This document shows, piece by piece, positions 34,035-46,496 of a stretch of DNA of 64,000 nucleotides. The notes beneath the pieces were generated by a model. The model did no database searches, was not told the DNA's origin, and worked only from the letters and a program-made list of their open reading frames with translations. Numbering within the stretch: the first letter of the stretch is position 1; each line of letters opens with the position of its first letter. Source of the stretch: Pictodentalium vernedei (lineage: Eukaryota > Mollusca > Scaphopoda > Dentaliida > Dentaliidae); NCBI GenBank assembly GCA_031216915.1, contig CM062292.1, forward strand, positions 207,225,262 through 207,289,261. The letters are read 5' to 3'. The position numbers were made by a program, and so were the translations under genes.

Positions 34035-34513
34035 TACTCTTGTGTTCCTAATATAAATAAACATACATGTATGTTTATTAATTTTGGGGAATTTTCCCAC
34101 CCTATATGTACCTCATTTGGGCCTGTATTTTTATAAAAATTGCCCTTCCATCAAGGGGGAGATCTTCAAAGTAGTAAATCTTCACTAGTCTAGATTGTGT
34201 GATAGTTTTTTTTAGCACAAAGTGTTCATTGTTGTAATCATGATGCCAAAAAGTCTTTTTTACCACAAAGTGTTCATTGTTGTAATCATGATGCCAAAAT
34301 GCCTATTAGTTTTCTTTAATAATAAATTAAAACTAGATGCAATACTGGAAAATAAGTTGGCTTTTAGATAGCATCACTCCCCCACCCCCCTCAATGGGTT
34401 TCCACCCTGTACCATTATTTGGGTCTGTACCTTTATTTAATTTGATAATTGTGCCACCCCATACTTTTATTGATTTTTTTCCCGCCTGTACTTTTATTTG
34501 GAACACAAGAGTA
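34035..34513. mobile_element. TIR element with ends TACTCTTGTGTTCC, inverted copy
   Basis: Reverse-oriented partner of 26205-26837. It starts TACTCTTGTGTTCCTAATA and ends TATTTGGAACACAAGAGTA. It lacks the nested MITE. A 60-bp block with CATTGTTGTAATCATGATGC is tandemly duplicated inside it (about 34205-34310). Confidence 0.85.
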
Positions 34514-34769
34514 GCCTAATACTTAAGAAGAGACGTTTCAGGATTTGTTTGGGGAAGATTACCTACAACAATATTTGCTTTGTGTCCTTGAGTTGATGCA
34601 GTTCTGCAATCCTTCCCTTATGGGAAATATGGGAATGCCAGTAACTGGGGATCCTACTGATGTGTACCGTTTCTGTACAGGAGCTCAAGAGCAGTATTTG
34701 GTGAGCATATGTTTGAGTTATGATGCCCTTTTCTCAGTTACGGAGGTAAGAAAAAAAGCAGGATTTATA

Positions 34770-35450
34770 TATTTTATCTAAATTTGGGAGAATTAATTTT
34801 GATTCTCGCAAAAATGGTTGCAAGAATCCATACCTACTGTGAGTGTCCCAGGATCCCATGAGGCTACCATGGTTGAACCCCTGTTGTATATTGATAATGC
34901 ATGTAAACCATTTATCCAACAGAGCTTTTTAGTTTTTAAAACATCAATTGAAATTTAAAAAAAAAAATTAAAACAATATTTACCAATAAAACCTTACAAA
35001 TATGGATGTCATTGGAACCAGGGCTCGATTTAACTGGATAAGCATAGCACTTTGCTCTCCAATTTCTGAATTTTGCTATTCAAGATTTATTAGTTTCAAG
35101 TGCTTTTGGATCAGCTGCTAATCAATTTTCCAGGGTGAATAGTAAATTGCTATTCAAAATTTTCAGATTAAATCAAGCCCTGATTGGAACCTGCTCATCG
35201 AGCTGCTTTCAGTGATGACCATATTTGTTCAATTTTATAGACACGGGAGTCAGGATACGTCAGGTCATGTTAGCCTTGTTTTGGTTAATTTGCTGCTTCT
35301 ATGTTAGATAAAGGGTTAAATTGACTCAATTCTTTTCACTTGAATCCTAGCAGAAGTGCAGTGAGAATGTACATGGATTCTTGCTGGTTTTGTTGCATGA
35401 ATCGATTCTCAGATTCTCGCCAAAATATATGTGGATACAAGTTCTTTTAT
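34770..35450. repeat. Duplicated block, inverted partner of 26850-27340
   Basis: It contains GTGTCCCAGGATCCCATGAG, the MITE copy H and ACATGGATTCTTGCTGG in reverse order and orientation relative to the 26.85-27.34 kb block. Confidence 0.78.
34905..35318. mobile_element. TTAA-type MITE, copy H, with internal insertion
   Basis: The right end is GTTAGATAAAGGGTTAA and the left end is decayed (TTTATCCAACAGAGC). The core ATATGGATGTCATTGGAACC is split by about 160 bp (35022-35183) that begin AGGGCTCGATTTAACTGG and end AGATTAAATCAAGCCCT. That insert has inverted ends of its own. Confidence 0.75.
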
Positions 35451-36031
35451 TTCCAGGCCTGTTTTCATTCCATAATATGTCCATTTCAGATGGAACATCA
35501 TGAAAAAAGATTGTGCAAGAATCAAGTGAACTCCTACATACAGGATTCCAACATATTCTTTTGAACACACGTGTTCACATGAGGCAATTCATTTGAGCAA
35601 ACTGAAGTAAGTTTAGGTTTTATGATGATATTGTGATTACAGTTGTATAAGCAAGATTTCAAGCTGCTTAACATTCAGGAGTTGAGTATTTTTTTCCAAA
35701 TGGAATGTTTGAGTATTTTTTTCCAAATAGAATGTTTGAGTATTTTTTTCCGAATAGAATGTTTATCTATCTTCTTTTTCGATTGGACAGTTTTAAGTTT
35801 TCAGATTCAGTTTTGGTTTGGTTTCATGAAGAAACCTTGGCTTTGGTTTGGTTTTTCTATGTGTTAGGAACATAAACATATAGTAAACAACACTTTGGAC
35901 TCCTTAACTTGAAAAAAATAAACTACAATAGTTTCACATTCTTTCTACCCCCTATTCTGTGTGGAATCTATGTAGGCACAAGTCCAAAATAATAATATAA
36001 TTCTGTCAATAATTCCTTAGAAATGTTATTC
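35451..36031. other. Non-coding stretch with 29-bp triplication
   Basis: Three copies of GAGTATTTTTTTCCAAATGG with AATGTTT lie at about 35682-35765. Nothing else is recognised. Confidence 0.6.
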
Positions 36032-36262
36032 ACTAACTGGTAGAGTGTTGGTAGCCCATATTTGGGCTTTATTCTGAAGTGCAGGTACCTTAACTTAAAT
36101 TATTTATATTCTGTGAATATGTTTCATATAATCTTTGAAGTGCAATTATTTAATCTGTATGAATTTGCCGTGGTAATTTATGGGAAAGTGCCTACAGGCA
36201 CTCTCTCATAAATTGTAACAAGTAACAAATTTTAACAGTTTTAACAAATTTTCCACCAGTTG
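36032..36262. mobile_element. Family 2 MITE, inverted diverged copy
   Basis: ACTAACTGGTAGAGTGTTGG opens it and CCACCAGTTGAT closes it. The centre TTATGGGAAAGTGCC...GGCACTCTCTCATAA matches the complete copy at 31733 in inverted order. Confidence 0.8.
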
Positions 36263-36600
36263 ATCATTGTAATGACCTGTATAGTTATTGTTAGCTCCCT
36301 TGATATACTAGGCCTGCTTTTTTTAAGTCTTCATATTTTCTGTACTTATGGTTAGCTCCCTTGATATGCTCTGCATTTTCACACTTTTATTAGATTCACC
36401 TATTTTCTAATAGGTGAATCTCTTGTTATTCTTATTTTTTCCTTTTTTTTTCTTTTTTTTTTTTTTTTTTTTTTTTTTATTTCAATGATTCTTGTCTGAT
36501 GGATTCCGCGAAAACGACATGTACGATTTTGCTGAAATTCGGCATATCTGTAGAGCTTCATTCGAAGTTTCTCACCTGGGTCATGGCATTTCTGAAGTTT
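36263..36600. other. Non-coding, poly-T tract
   Basis: Two short copies of TTAGCTCCCTTGATAT and a poly-T tract at about 36440-36480. The 122-codon minus-strand frame reaching through it owes its lysine run to this tract. Confidence 0.5.
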
Positions 36601-39600
36601 TTCGTTTTCTGCCAATGCCGTGAAAAATGTAGTTAAAATGTCACGTTTTGCCCCAATTCTCAAAAATGCTCGGGACGATTGGGCTGAAACGTTCCTAGTA
36701 TTTGAAGCATGTCCACCTGCATCTGTCTGCATAGGCAGTATTACCCACGTTGACGCTATTTTGCCCAAACTTCACCCAAAAATGCATTTTGGGCGAAAAT
36801 TGCCAACATTCACATGCGATTTCTCAGCATTGCAACCAATTTTTTTTCAAATCAGGTCCAATGAAAAGATTGGGCATTTATCCAAGAACAATTTTGCTGT
36901 TATATGTTTTATTCAAAGTTTTAGTCTTCATCCAGTTTTCGAGCCTTGTATCAGAGTACTCTAAAGTCTACCTAAAATTCGCCCATTTTGAGTTCAGTTT
37001 TCTTCCATTTTAGAATGAAATATCGAAAAATGATTTGCATGTCCATATTCACAATTGCCTACCGAGAATATTTGTTGTTGTAAGTTTGGTTGTAATGTTT
37101 AACCCTACGCCCATTCTGGTTGCCTAAATGTAGGTACCGTCCAAGAAAACTCAATTTTTTTTAGAATTTGGTAAGTTTAAGTGTCAATTTACTCCATATC
37201 TAATTGATTGAGCGCTGAATGTTTTCTATGGCTGCATGCAGCTGTCAAAGTATGACAACTTTTGTTCTATATATTATTATAAGTTTAACCCTTGCCAGAT
37301 TTGGGAGTTCCCATAAGGGTACTGTCGGAATAATTGTTGTTTTCGCCAACTTTCACGTGCGATTTCTCAGCACTGGAGACATATGTTCTCGAAGTTTTTC
37401 CCATGAGAAGATAGAGCTTACATCCTAGAATAATTTTGCTGTTATATGTTTTATTCAAAGTTTTACGCTTCATACAGTTTTCAGGCCTTGAATTGGACTA
37501 CCCTCAAATTCTTTATAAAAGTGGTTTACTTTGCTGATGCCAGTTAAAATTTCTCAAGCTTGCTGTTATCAGTAACTGTCAAGCTGTGATTAACGTTTTA
37601 TTTATTTGTATAATATCATTAGTAGCTGACCAGCATTCTCCAGATGCTGTTTTTCCTATTTGAATATCCATTAACCCTCTGTAGAGAATTCATAAATGTG
37701 TGCAAAGCAGCATTGCTATAATGCTGTTGAATTCTAAGTTAACCCTACATGCGCGGTTACAGAGAAGTGGATATGGATTTCCAGCAATTATGGCTGAGTC
37801 GGAAGAGTTGTCAGAAATGCCTGCCTGCCCTGACTTCGTCATTAACCATACAACAGTCATGCCAGTGTGAAAGAGAACAGTCTGTTAACCCTCTTTTTAC
37901 TGATTTTTTATTGTAACAGAATAGATAAATGTGTGGTGACTATTTCCTAGGCAGTATTGCTGTGATGCTGTTGATTTCTAACTTAACCCTGAGCATGTGG
38001 TTTCAAAGAAGTAGGTATGCACATGGTTTCAGAGAAGTAGATATGGATTTTTAGCAATTATGACTGGAATTTTGTGAAATGCAGTCTGTCAGTCTACCTA
38101 CCTGCTTGACAGCAAGCCCGCCCTGACTTCGATTTTAAACATTCAACTGTCATGCCCATGTGAAAGAGTACAATCAGAAGAGTTGTTAGAAATGCCTGCC
38201 TGCCCACCCGCCCGCCCGCCCGCCTGCGATTTTAACCATTCAACAGTCATGCCTGTGAGAAAGAGAACAGTTGGAAGAGTTGTTAGAAATGCCTGCGCGT
38301 CAGCAGCCCTGCGCGCTTGCCTGCGCGCTTGCCTGCGCCTGCCTGCCCGAGTGCCTGTGCCTGCCTGCCTGCATGCGCACCCGCCAACGTGCCTGCCTGA
38401 GCCTGCCTGTGTGCGCTTACCAGCGCCTCCCTGCCTGCGCCTGAACACAGCCTGTCTGCTTATCTACCTGCCTGACATCAAGCCAGCCCTGACTTCGATT
38501 TTAACTATTCACCACGCCTGTGTGAAAGAGTACAGTCGGAAGAGTTGTTAGAAATGCCTGCGCGCCTGCCTTCCTGTCTGCGAGCCTGCCTGCGCCTAAC
38601 CAAGTCTGCCTGCACGTCTGCGTGCCTACCTGCGTGCCTGCCTGCCTGCCTACCTGCTTGTGCCTGCCTGTCTGTGCCTGCCTGCCTGCACTAGATGCCT
38701 GCACGCAGTCTGTCTACCTATCTACATGCCTAACATCAAGCCCGCCCTGACTTCGATATTCACCATTCAACAGCCATGCCTGTGTGAAAGAGTACAGCTG
38801 CTCGCCTGCCTGTGCGCCTGTATGCCTTGGTCTGAGCCTCCCTGCGCCTGCCTGCATGTTCCTGCCTGCCTGTACCTGCCTGCCTACTGGCTGCCTGCAC
38901 TGATTGCGCGCATTCACTTGTCTTCCTCTTTGGAACGGAATATCGAAAATGATTTGCATGTGCGTATTCACAATTGCCTACTGAGCATATTTTCTGTTGT
39001 AAGATTTGTTGTAAAGTTTAACCCTATGCCCATTCTAGCATCATAAAGATAGGTCCCTTCCAAAAAAAAACATTTTCAGTTCAAGTGACAATTTACTCCA
39101 TATCCTAATTGATTCAGCGCTGAATGTTTTCTATGCACTGGGAACTCTGTCAAGCTGTGATTGATGAACTTTGAAAACTGAGATGCTTTATTTATTTATG
39201 CTATCCTTTATAGCTGACCAGTATTCATTCTCCAGACAACTGTTTTCATTTTATCACTTATACAAATGATTTGAATATCACTGTGACTTGTGTAACCCTT
39301 TCGTAATCAAAGCTATTTGAGGGTACTGCGTGAAAAAACTGTCTTGTTCAAAATATTCTTTGCAGCCGGTTCATATCCAAAGCTATTTGAGAGTACTGTG
39401 TGAAAAACTGTAATTTTCAAAATATTCTTTAACCTTCATTTACTGAATTTTATTGAAACTGAATTCGTAAATTTGAGCTGGCATTGTTGATTTCTAACTT
39501 AACCCTGCATGCATGGTTTCAAAGAAGTAGATATGGATTTCCAGCAATTATGAGAAGTAGATATGGATTTCCAGCAATTATGAATGGAATACGGAATGCC

Positions 39601-39720
39601 TTCTGTTTTTCTGCCAACCAAACTGCCTGAGAGCAAGCCCACTCTTACTTCGATTTTAACCATACACCAGTCATGCCAGAGTAAAAGAGTACGGTCGGAA
39701 GAGTTGTTAGACAGGACTGC
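36600..39720. repeat. Nested segmental duplications with CTGCC-rich low complexity
   Basis: Segment 36800-36960 recurs at about 37340-37500 (GCGATTTCTCAGCA, TTTTGCTGTTATATGTTTTA). Segment 37020-37680 recurs at about 38935-39300 (GATTTGCATGT, TTCACAATTGCCTAC, TTGATTCAGCGCTGAATG). A short module with CATGCCTGTGTGAAAGAGTA and GGAAGAGTTGTTAGAAATGC repeats at least five times between 37.8 and 39.7 kb. Between modules, 38195-38700 is dominated by CCTGCCTG. Proteins read from it are cysteine/alanine-rich low-complexity artefacts. Confidence 0.8.
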
Positions 39721-40738
39721 CTGTCTACTTGCATGCACGCCCTAACGCCCGCCCAATCGACCCACTGCCTGCCTTGAATTCGGCATTAACCATACAAACT
39801 TTCAGTCCCATGTAAATGTGTGAATATTGAAAGCTGAACAGTTCATCAAATAGACAGAAATAATGCCAAACTCGACGGGTGACAGGTAAATAGTGAATGG
39901 AAACGTCATTGCATTGGGAATAGAGTAGGGATGAATCGTCCCCTCGGTTTCCACGCGATTCTCGTTGTCCTCAGGCAGTCACGCCTCTCGATAAAGATAC
40001 TAACTGTCAAGCAGGGAAAGTAGAACAACATCTGAACATTTCGTGTGGCTGCCTTCGGTGGTCTGGACACAGTGGACGTAGGAGCAACACTGCTGTCTGC
40101 TCAATTTTTATGTCAAATTAGCCAAATTACCGCCTTTTCGCCATTAACCCATGCGCGATTACTGTCCACTTTTCATTTCTGACAAATATCTAACTGTTAC
40201 CAGCTTGGCAAGGTCCATTTGACGCCAGTGTACACAATGCATCTTTCAGTCACCAGCGTCTCTCCACCAGAAACTGACAATCCACAGTTTCAAGCGGAAC
40301 TACCCCAGAGGGGGAACACTGCCACAACCCCAGACATACACCTACCGCCAGTTCGCACGTGCTAGGAAAGGACCAAATTGAAACAATTACCTCCACTCAT
40401 CAAAACGCTATATCTCAGCCAATTCATGGCCGATTTCCATAATTTTTTCGCACATCCTTCACAAATAGTTACCGCATCTTTTGACACAAAGAGCACCACC
40501 AGCTTCCCATTCTATCATGTTGAATGTCAGGAGAGCGTACGTGCATGTTCCGGGGTGGGTTGAGGGAGAGGGGTGGCTGCCTCGAGGCCCATCTTGGTTT
40601 CGGGACATTCTAATAATATGGCCGAGTACGGGCGAGCTTCAAGAACAAACGCTGAAAATTTGGAATCACTGCTACGAAAACATTTGCCAAAATATATGAT
40701 GCCACATATGCACGTGTTGTTATTATTTAGTATACACG
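39721..40738. other. Non-coding stretch
   Basis: No repeat, RNA or gene is recognised. The short frames at 40378-40764 lack any domain. Confidence 0.4.
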
Positions 40739-42040
40739 ATCTGTTCAACAGCTTTGCTATTTAGCCCTAACTTGGACATTAACCATACAGCATTCAGGCC
40801 AATGTGAAAGAGTATTGCCGAAAGAATTGTTAGATACTGTAGGGGGTTTTCTATCGGTCATGCACTAAATATAGCCTAAAAACCTACCAGCTCTATATGC
40901 AATCTTAATTCGCCGCTGCCTGCCTAAAAAAACAAGCGGAATAGGTAAATCTCTCGATTTCTTGAAATCGAAAAATCTAGAAGGAGGGGTTTGTACGGGT
41001 ACGATGTGTTCAACAGCTTTGCTATTTAGCCCTAACTTGGACATTAACCATACAGCATTCAGGCCAATGTGAAAGAGTATTGCCGAAAGAATTGTTAGAC
41101 ACTGTAGGGGGTTTTCTATCGGCCATGCACTTAATATAGCCTAAAAACCTACCAGCTCTATATGCAATCTTAATTCGCCGCTGCCTGCCTAAAAAAACAA
41201 GCGGAATAGGTGAATCTCTCGATTTCTTGAAATCGAAAAATCTAGAAGGAGGGGGTTGTACGGGTACGATGTGTTCAACAGCTTTGCTATTTAGCCCTAA
41301 CTTGGACATTAACCATACAGCATTCAGGCCAATGTGAAAGAGTATTGCCGAAAGAATTGTTAGACACTGTAGGGGGTTTTCTATCGGCCATGCACTAAAT
41401 ATAGCCTAAAAACCTACCAGCTCTATATGCAATCTTAATTCGCCGCTGCCTGCCTAAAAAAACAAGCGGAATAGGTGAATCTCTCGATTTCTTGAAATCG
41501 AAAAATCTAGAAGGAGGGGTTTGTACGGGTACGATGTGTTCAACAGCTTTGCTATTTAGAACTAACTTGGACATTAACCATACAGCATTCAGGCCAATTT
41601 GAAAGAGTATTGCCGAAAGAATTGTTAGACACTGTAGGGGGTTTTCTATCGGCCATGCACTAAATATAGCCTAAAAACCTACCAGCTCTATATGCAATCT
41701 TAATTCGCCGCTGCCTGCCTAAAAAAACAAGCGGAATAGGTGAATCTCTCGATTTCTTGAAATCGAAAAATCTAGAAGGAGGGGTTTGTACGGGTACGAT
41801 GTGTTCAACAGCTTTGCTATTTAGCCCTAACTTGGACATTAACCATACAGCATTCAGGCCAATGTGAAAGAGTATTGCCGAAAGAATTGTTAGACACTGT
41901 AGGGGGTTTTCTATCGGCCATGCACTTAATATAGCCTAAAAACCTACCAGCTCTATATGCAATCTTAATTCGCTGCTGCCTGCCTAAAAAAACAAGCGGA
42001 ATAGGTGAATCTCTCGATTTCTTGAAATCGAAAAATCTAG
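40739..42040. repeat. 265-bp tandem array, five near-identical units
   Basis: TTCAACAGCTTTGCTATTTAG begins units at 40743, 41008, 41273, 41538 and 41803, exactly 265 bp apart, with only a few substitutions in all. Each contains GAAAGAGTATTGCCGAAAGA, related to the modules of 37.8-39.7 kb, and a small hairpin CGATTTCTTGAAATCG. The last unit stops at AAAAATCTAG (42040). Confidence 0.97.
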
Positions 42041-42118
42041 TTTATATTTGTGTTCTCTTGCCAGCTCATTGAGGCTGAACTATAAGTATAAAGAGTCTGG
42101 TGATTGGAAGATTACCCT

Positions 42119-42321
42119 ATTAACTGGTTGAAGGCTAGATTATTTTTGATGGTCAGAATTTGTGATTCAAAATGTTTTATTATAAATTTTTGGAGACTGC
42201 AAATAGGCACTCTCCAATAATTTGTAAATTGTAATAGAACAAATTTATATAAAAAAATATTATTTGTGTCCTCATTTTTATTAAAGCCCCGATAGTAGCT
42301 TCTCACACTCGACCAGTTAAT
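42119..42321. mobile_element. Family 2 MITE, third copy
   Basis: Ends ATTAACTGGTTGAAGG and TCGACCAGTTAAT. Centre TTTTTGGAGACTGC...GGCACTCTCCAATAA. More diverged than the copy at 31733. Confidence 0.8.
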
Positions 42322-43804
42322 TAATACAAGTGTTGAAATGATTTATGCCATTTGGATTTTTACTTATCGACTAATCTTCGGATAGTAGTTGACGATTAAT
42401 CAACTAGTCAGTTATGCAATGTCAGGTGCTAAACTAAACAATAAAGCCTACAAAACTGGTTTTAACTAAATTCATTGGCTGGGTGGCTTCCAAATTACAA
42501 TACAATTAATGGGTCTAACTGCTCGGCATTACGGAAGTCGATGTCTCCATGTCCTTACGGCCAAACAACAACCGGTGCCACAAAAAATAAATAATAAATA
42601 TTAGGTGTTTCTATTTCCTAAGGAGAATTGAGGAGAGGGCCCGGAATATTTGGTTCCATCAAATATTTTTTTCACAGGTAACGATTTGTAAAAAAAGGAG
42701 GCAGCTTCGACAACTCTTGTTGTTATTGGTGCCTGTGTTCATGGTCATTAGCAGCAACTGGAGCTCTTCGGGTTCTGAAAAAAGAATCCCAAACCCAGTG
42801 TAATATGTGTAACTAATGTATCTAAATGGAATAGCGGCATAGCTTATTAGCTCTTAACATTTCCTATAATACTCATGTTGTTTTGTATCCCCCACCCCAA
42901 TTAGTCACACACACAAATTGTGATACAACTTATCGTGTTCGATTAGATTCTATCTGCAGTTGAACTAAGCACAAATGGCGACCGTATTTATCTCAATCTT
43001 GTAAGTGTATCTGCCCCATTCATATGATGTCAGAGTTCAAATGGAACTTGTTTTGCTTCTGTAATAACTGGGCCATAGGTTATTTGTAGAAGAACCTATT
43101 TATGTTATGTTTGCTTTCCTATTTATCTTGTCTCGCACTCAACGCATTCTGCATTTTGCAGTGCGATACCTTTGGTCTTGCGAGGTGCGTAATGGAATTC
43201 AGACAATGTAGCCAAACTTCATTAAGAAAAGAGGGGTATTGATTTCTTAAAGGAACATAAAGTGGAAACTTCAAGGCTTTAGTGAATACCCTCAGGTGAC
43301 TAATCAATGAGTGATTCACCTGTCGGTTAACAGATTTGTTTAGTACTAATCATGTCAGTGTTTTTTACATGTCAACTAGTCGAAAAATCATTTCGTCACT
43401 AGATTGTGTTAATTTTGCCTGTATACAGTCTTAAAAAATAGATGCAGGAATAGTTTTCAATATTATTAGTGCATAAAATATTTTTCTTTGATATTTATTT
43501 TTGCTGCTCTATTACTTGATGCACATTAAATTTAGAGTACTCTGTGTGTTCCTCAGTGAGCTTTTTAAAATATTTTCAGACTTGTTTTGTGTGCCTTTTG
43601 TTTGACACAAGTTTGCTAATGTGATTTTCAACTGATTATGATTCTGATGGTACATGTGGTCACCCTGGAAGCATTGTGGAAGAAGCTTTCTTTAAAAGGA
43701 AAGATTTGGAATATGCAGCCAGTTGAAAATGTAAGTAGTACTCGTGTGAATGCTTTTGTTTCTGACTTATTTTGAATCAGGAATAATAATCTACAGAGAT
43801 GGTA
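42322..43804. other. AT-rich non-coding stretch
   Basis: No repeat family shared with the rest of the window and no recognised gene. Short minus-strand frames (43119-43319, 43628-43840) show no domain. Confidence 0.4.
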
Positions 43805-43930
43805 GCATAGTGGCTCAGTAGGAAGAGATGCAGACTGCAAGTCGAGAGGTTCTTGGTTCGAATCCCACCTGAGGCAACCGTGTTGTGTCCTTGGGCAAGA
43901 CCTTCATAAGGTCGTGGCTCGAGACTATGT
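43805..43930 (+). mobile_element. SINE head fragment
   Basis: GTGGCTCAGTAGGAAGAG, GGTTCGAATCCCACCTG and TGTCCTTGGGCAAGACC match the first ~110 bp of the SINE at 32978. The body and tail are missing, which is unusual because SINEs are normally truncated at the 5' end. Confidence 0.85.
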
Positions 43931-45358
43931 CATGTATCTCCCGTTCTATTTATTATTCAATTATAAACAACCACTCAAATTGAAGATTAGATTAACGAGT
44001 CAATTTTAGCATTAATACCTTATCGGTGGGTCTTCATTTTCCCTTCATTTCACTCAAAAGCACACCATCGTGGTCATTTAACACCAGCAGCCGACGTTTG
44101 TTTACCAATGACGTAATGGATGGCATACTCTATTTTCATTGGAGGGTTTGGAGGTTGTTGTGAGGAATTGTGTTTTGATGGATTCGGATACAGATCAAAA
44201 ATAAATCTGAACCGTAGGAGACATCTGTATAGATGTTTCGAAAATCGGTCTCAACTGAAACTTACAAACACAAAGTGATGACCGTTTCTGTGAGTAAAAT
44301 ATATAAATACGACGGAAAATAACTGAAGATGCTTTCTAAATAAATGTTTACCCTCAATAAACTGTCGGCGAGGTACCGGGTCGTTTCGCCCCAATTCCCA
44401 TTCTGGTAAAAAATGTATATATGGTAAATGTGGTCACCAGAAATGAATAAATGTCAATCCAAGATTAAAAATTGATAAAGGCATACGGATAATATTTGAA
44501 TCTGCCCCCATAGACAATGGGGCCACGAATTTTCATAATAAATCAGAGAATTGTTGCAGTTATTATGAAGAAGCAAAGAACGACCAACGGTCGTGTAATA
44601 CACCATTGGAAATCTTAGTCTTTCCACTTACAAAAGGCACAGCTGGATACATTAGGTGTATTAAATTTGAGGGATGGGGGCATGATGAATACGAGTACTA
44701 TCGTTTAAAATTTCGAAAAGCGGGTTGTGTACCTTGTTAATATTTATATTCCATTATGGGGACACGACAGCATCGATCTGAAAATGCTATCAGACATCAT
44801 TTTTTTTCGACTTCTCAGATTGTGCTGAATACCTTTGTTCAAGACGAGTCTTGTTTTGGCCCAAGCTCCCCCCCCCCCCCCCCCTCCCACCCGAGCTAGT
44901 TCAATAACATTAAACTCGGATGTCGTCAGAGGTTAATATCATTGAAATAAATGTTTGCAAAAAATTTATTTTAACAGGCTTCGCAATGGTAGATTCAGTT
45001 CACCCGCGCAAATTTTACTGTAAGTACTGTTTTCAGACGGTCTACATTATGTATCTTCCACATTCCTGAGAGAAAAGCTAAAAAAGTTACTACATCTCAT
45101 TTGAAGAAGTGAAGAAATCCCCAAATTTTGAACTATATAAACAAAATCTTTGAAAATTAAGCAGAAATAAATAAAACAAAACCAAAGTCACAAGCGGAAG
45201 GAGCGGAAAACTAACATTGTATTAATTAACTGACGGGAGTTTGAATTTATTCCGAGAAATAGGGGCGTGTGAGACAAAAGTAAAGGGAAATCAGTATCAA
45301 AGTAAAGCTGACATAGATTAAGTATACTGACATCATGTTATGTCGTAGAAAAATAAAA
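43931..45358. other. Non-coding stretch
   Basis: C run at about 44868-44884. No gene or complete element is recognised. Confidence 0.4.
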
Positions 45359-45587
45359 TTCCTCGATGACGTGCGCGTTGTTTTTTTTCCTTTACACAGT
45401 CAAGGACGTTTCGATGAGATATGTGAGGGAGACTGTGACGATGCCTGAAATTCTTCGACTGGAGAGGGTGGTGCAGGGGCTGTATTCTTGGAATAGTGGT
45501 GGGCAAAGTATTTCCCGACAAGCCATCATTAAGAAAAGAGTTGTGGATGAGGTGGAGAGCTCCTGGAGCACTACACAAGACCCCATA

Positions 45588-45618
<31 letters not shown>

Positions 45619-46095
45619 GAAAAAAATCAACCATTTGAAATTTTAAGATTCGAATCACTAACAGCAGGAAACTTCTCCCCTTTGATTGGTTTCGCGAACA
45701 TTCCTCGATGACGTACTTCACCCCTTTGGTTGGTTTTGCGAACATTCCTCGATAACATATGCGTTTGTTTTTTTCCTTTACACAGACAAGGACGTTTCGA
45801 TGAGATATGTGAGGGAGACCATGGCGAGTCCTGAAATTCTTTGACTGGTCGGGGGGGGGGGGGGGGGGGGTGGTGGTGGTCTGTACTCTTGGAATGGTGG
45901 TGGGCAAAGTATTTCCTGACAAGCCATCATTAAGAACAGAGTTGTGGATGAGGTGGAGAGCTCCAGGAGCACTACACGAGACCCCCCTCCCTTACCCCCC
46001 ACCCCCAAGAAAAAATCAACCATTAGAAATTTTAAGATTCGAATCACTTACAGCAGGAAACTTCACCCCTTTGGTTGGTTTCGCGTAATACTTCT
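45359..46095. repeat. 385-bp tandem duplication with exon-like segment
   Basis: Copy 1 (from 45362) and copy 2 (from 45747) share CTTTACACAG, AGGACGTTTCGATGAGATAT, GGAATAGTGGTGGGCAAAGT, GCCATCATTAAGAA and GTGGATGAGGTGGAGAGCTC. In both, a pyrimidine tract ending ACAG precedes an open frame. Copy 2 has a stop (CTTTGACTGG) and a long poly-G. I do not recognise the encoded peptide and would not call an exon without homology. A 41-bp duplication is also present at 45677-45755. Confidence 0.75.
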
Positions 46096-46496
46096 CGAAC
46101 GGCAATGTAAAAATAACATCTTGTGGTAGGGGAAGTCCTAAATTCCGGAAAAAAAGGTTTTGGAGCGCGCATAACCGGATGAGTTACAACCCATATCAGG
46201 TGGACCTCATCGGTGGGTCTCATGTGATGCTCTAGTCACGTGACCCTGTTACAAGTTGTGAGGTTGTCCATTTTAGAGCCTTCCACCCCAAGCAGGCATT
46301 GAAGGCTGATTCCTATTTTACATGTAAAATATAGCTTGTTTACAAATGGGGGTTCAACGGGGAGATGAAGTATGCTGAAATGGGTCTGCATACCACCCTG
46401 TAATTATAGTGATCTCTAGGATGAATGCTCACCAAAAAATACAAAATTAGTTCTTAAAAAAAAAAATCAGCCTGAACGATGAGACATAAAACATGC

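Noticed and set aside
38143..39046. Cysteine/alanine-rich frames resembling repeat proteins on both strands
   Set aside because: Translation of CCTGCC-rich low-complexity DNA. Equal openness on both strands shows it is compositional.
40739..42040. CRISPR-like array because of regular identical repeats
   Set aside because: 265-bp units with no short repeat/unique spacer pattern, in a eukaryotic context.
45392..46047. Proline- or glycine-rich minus-strand frames
   Set aside because: They depend on poly-C/poly-G tracts and differ between the two 385-bp copies.
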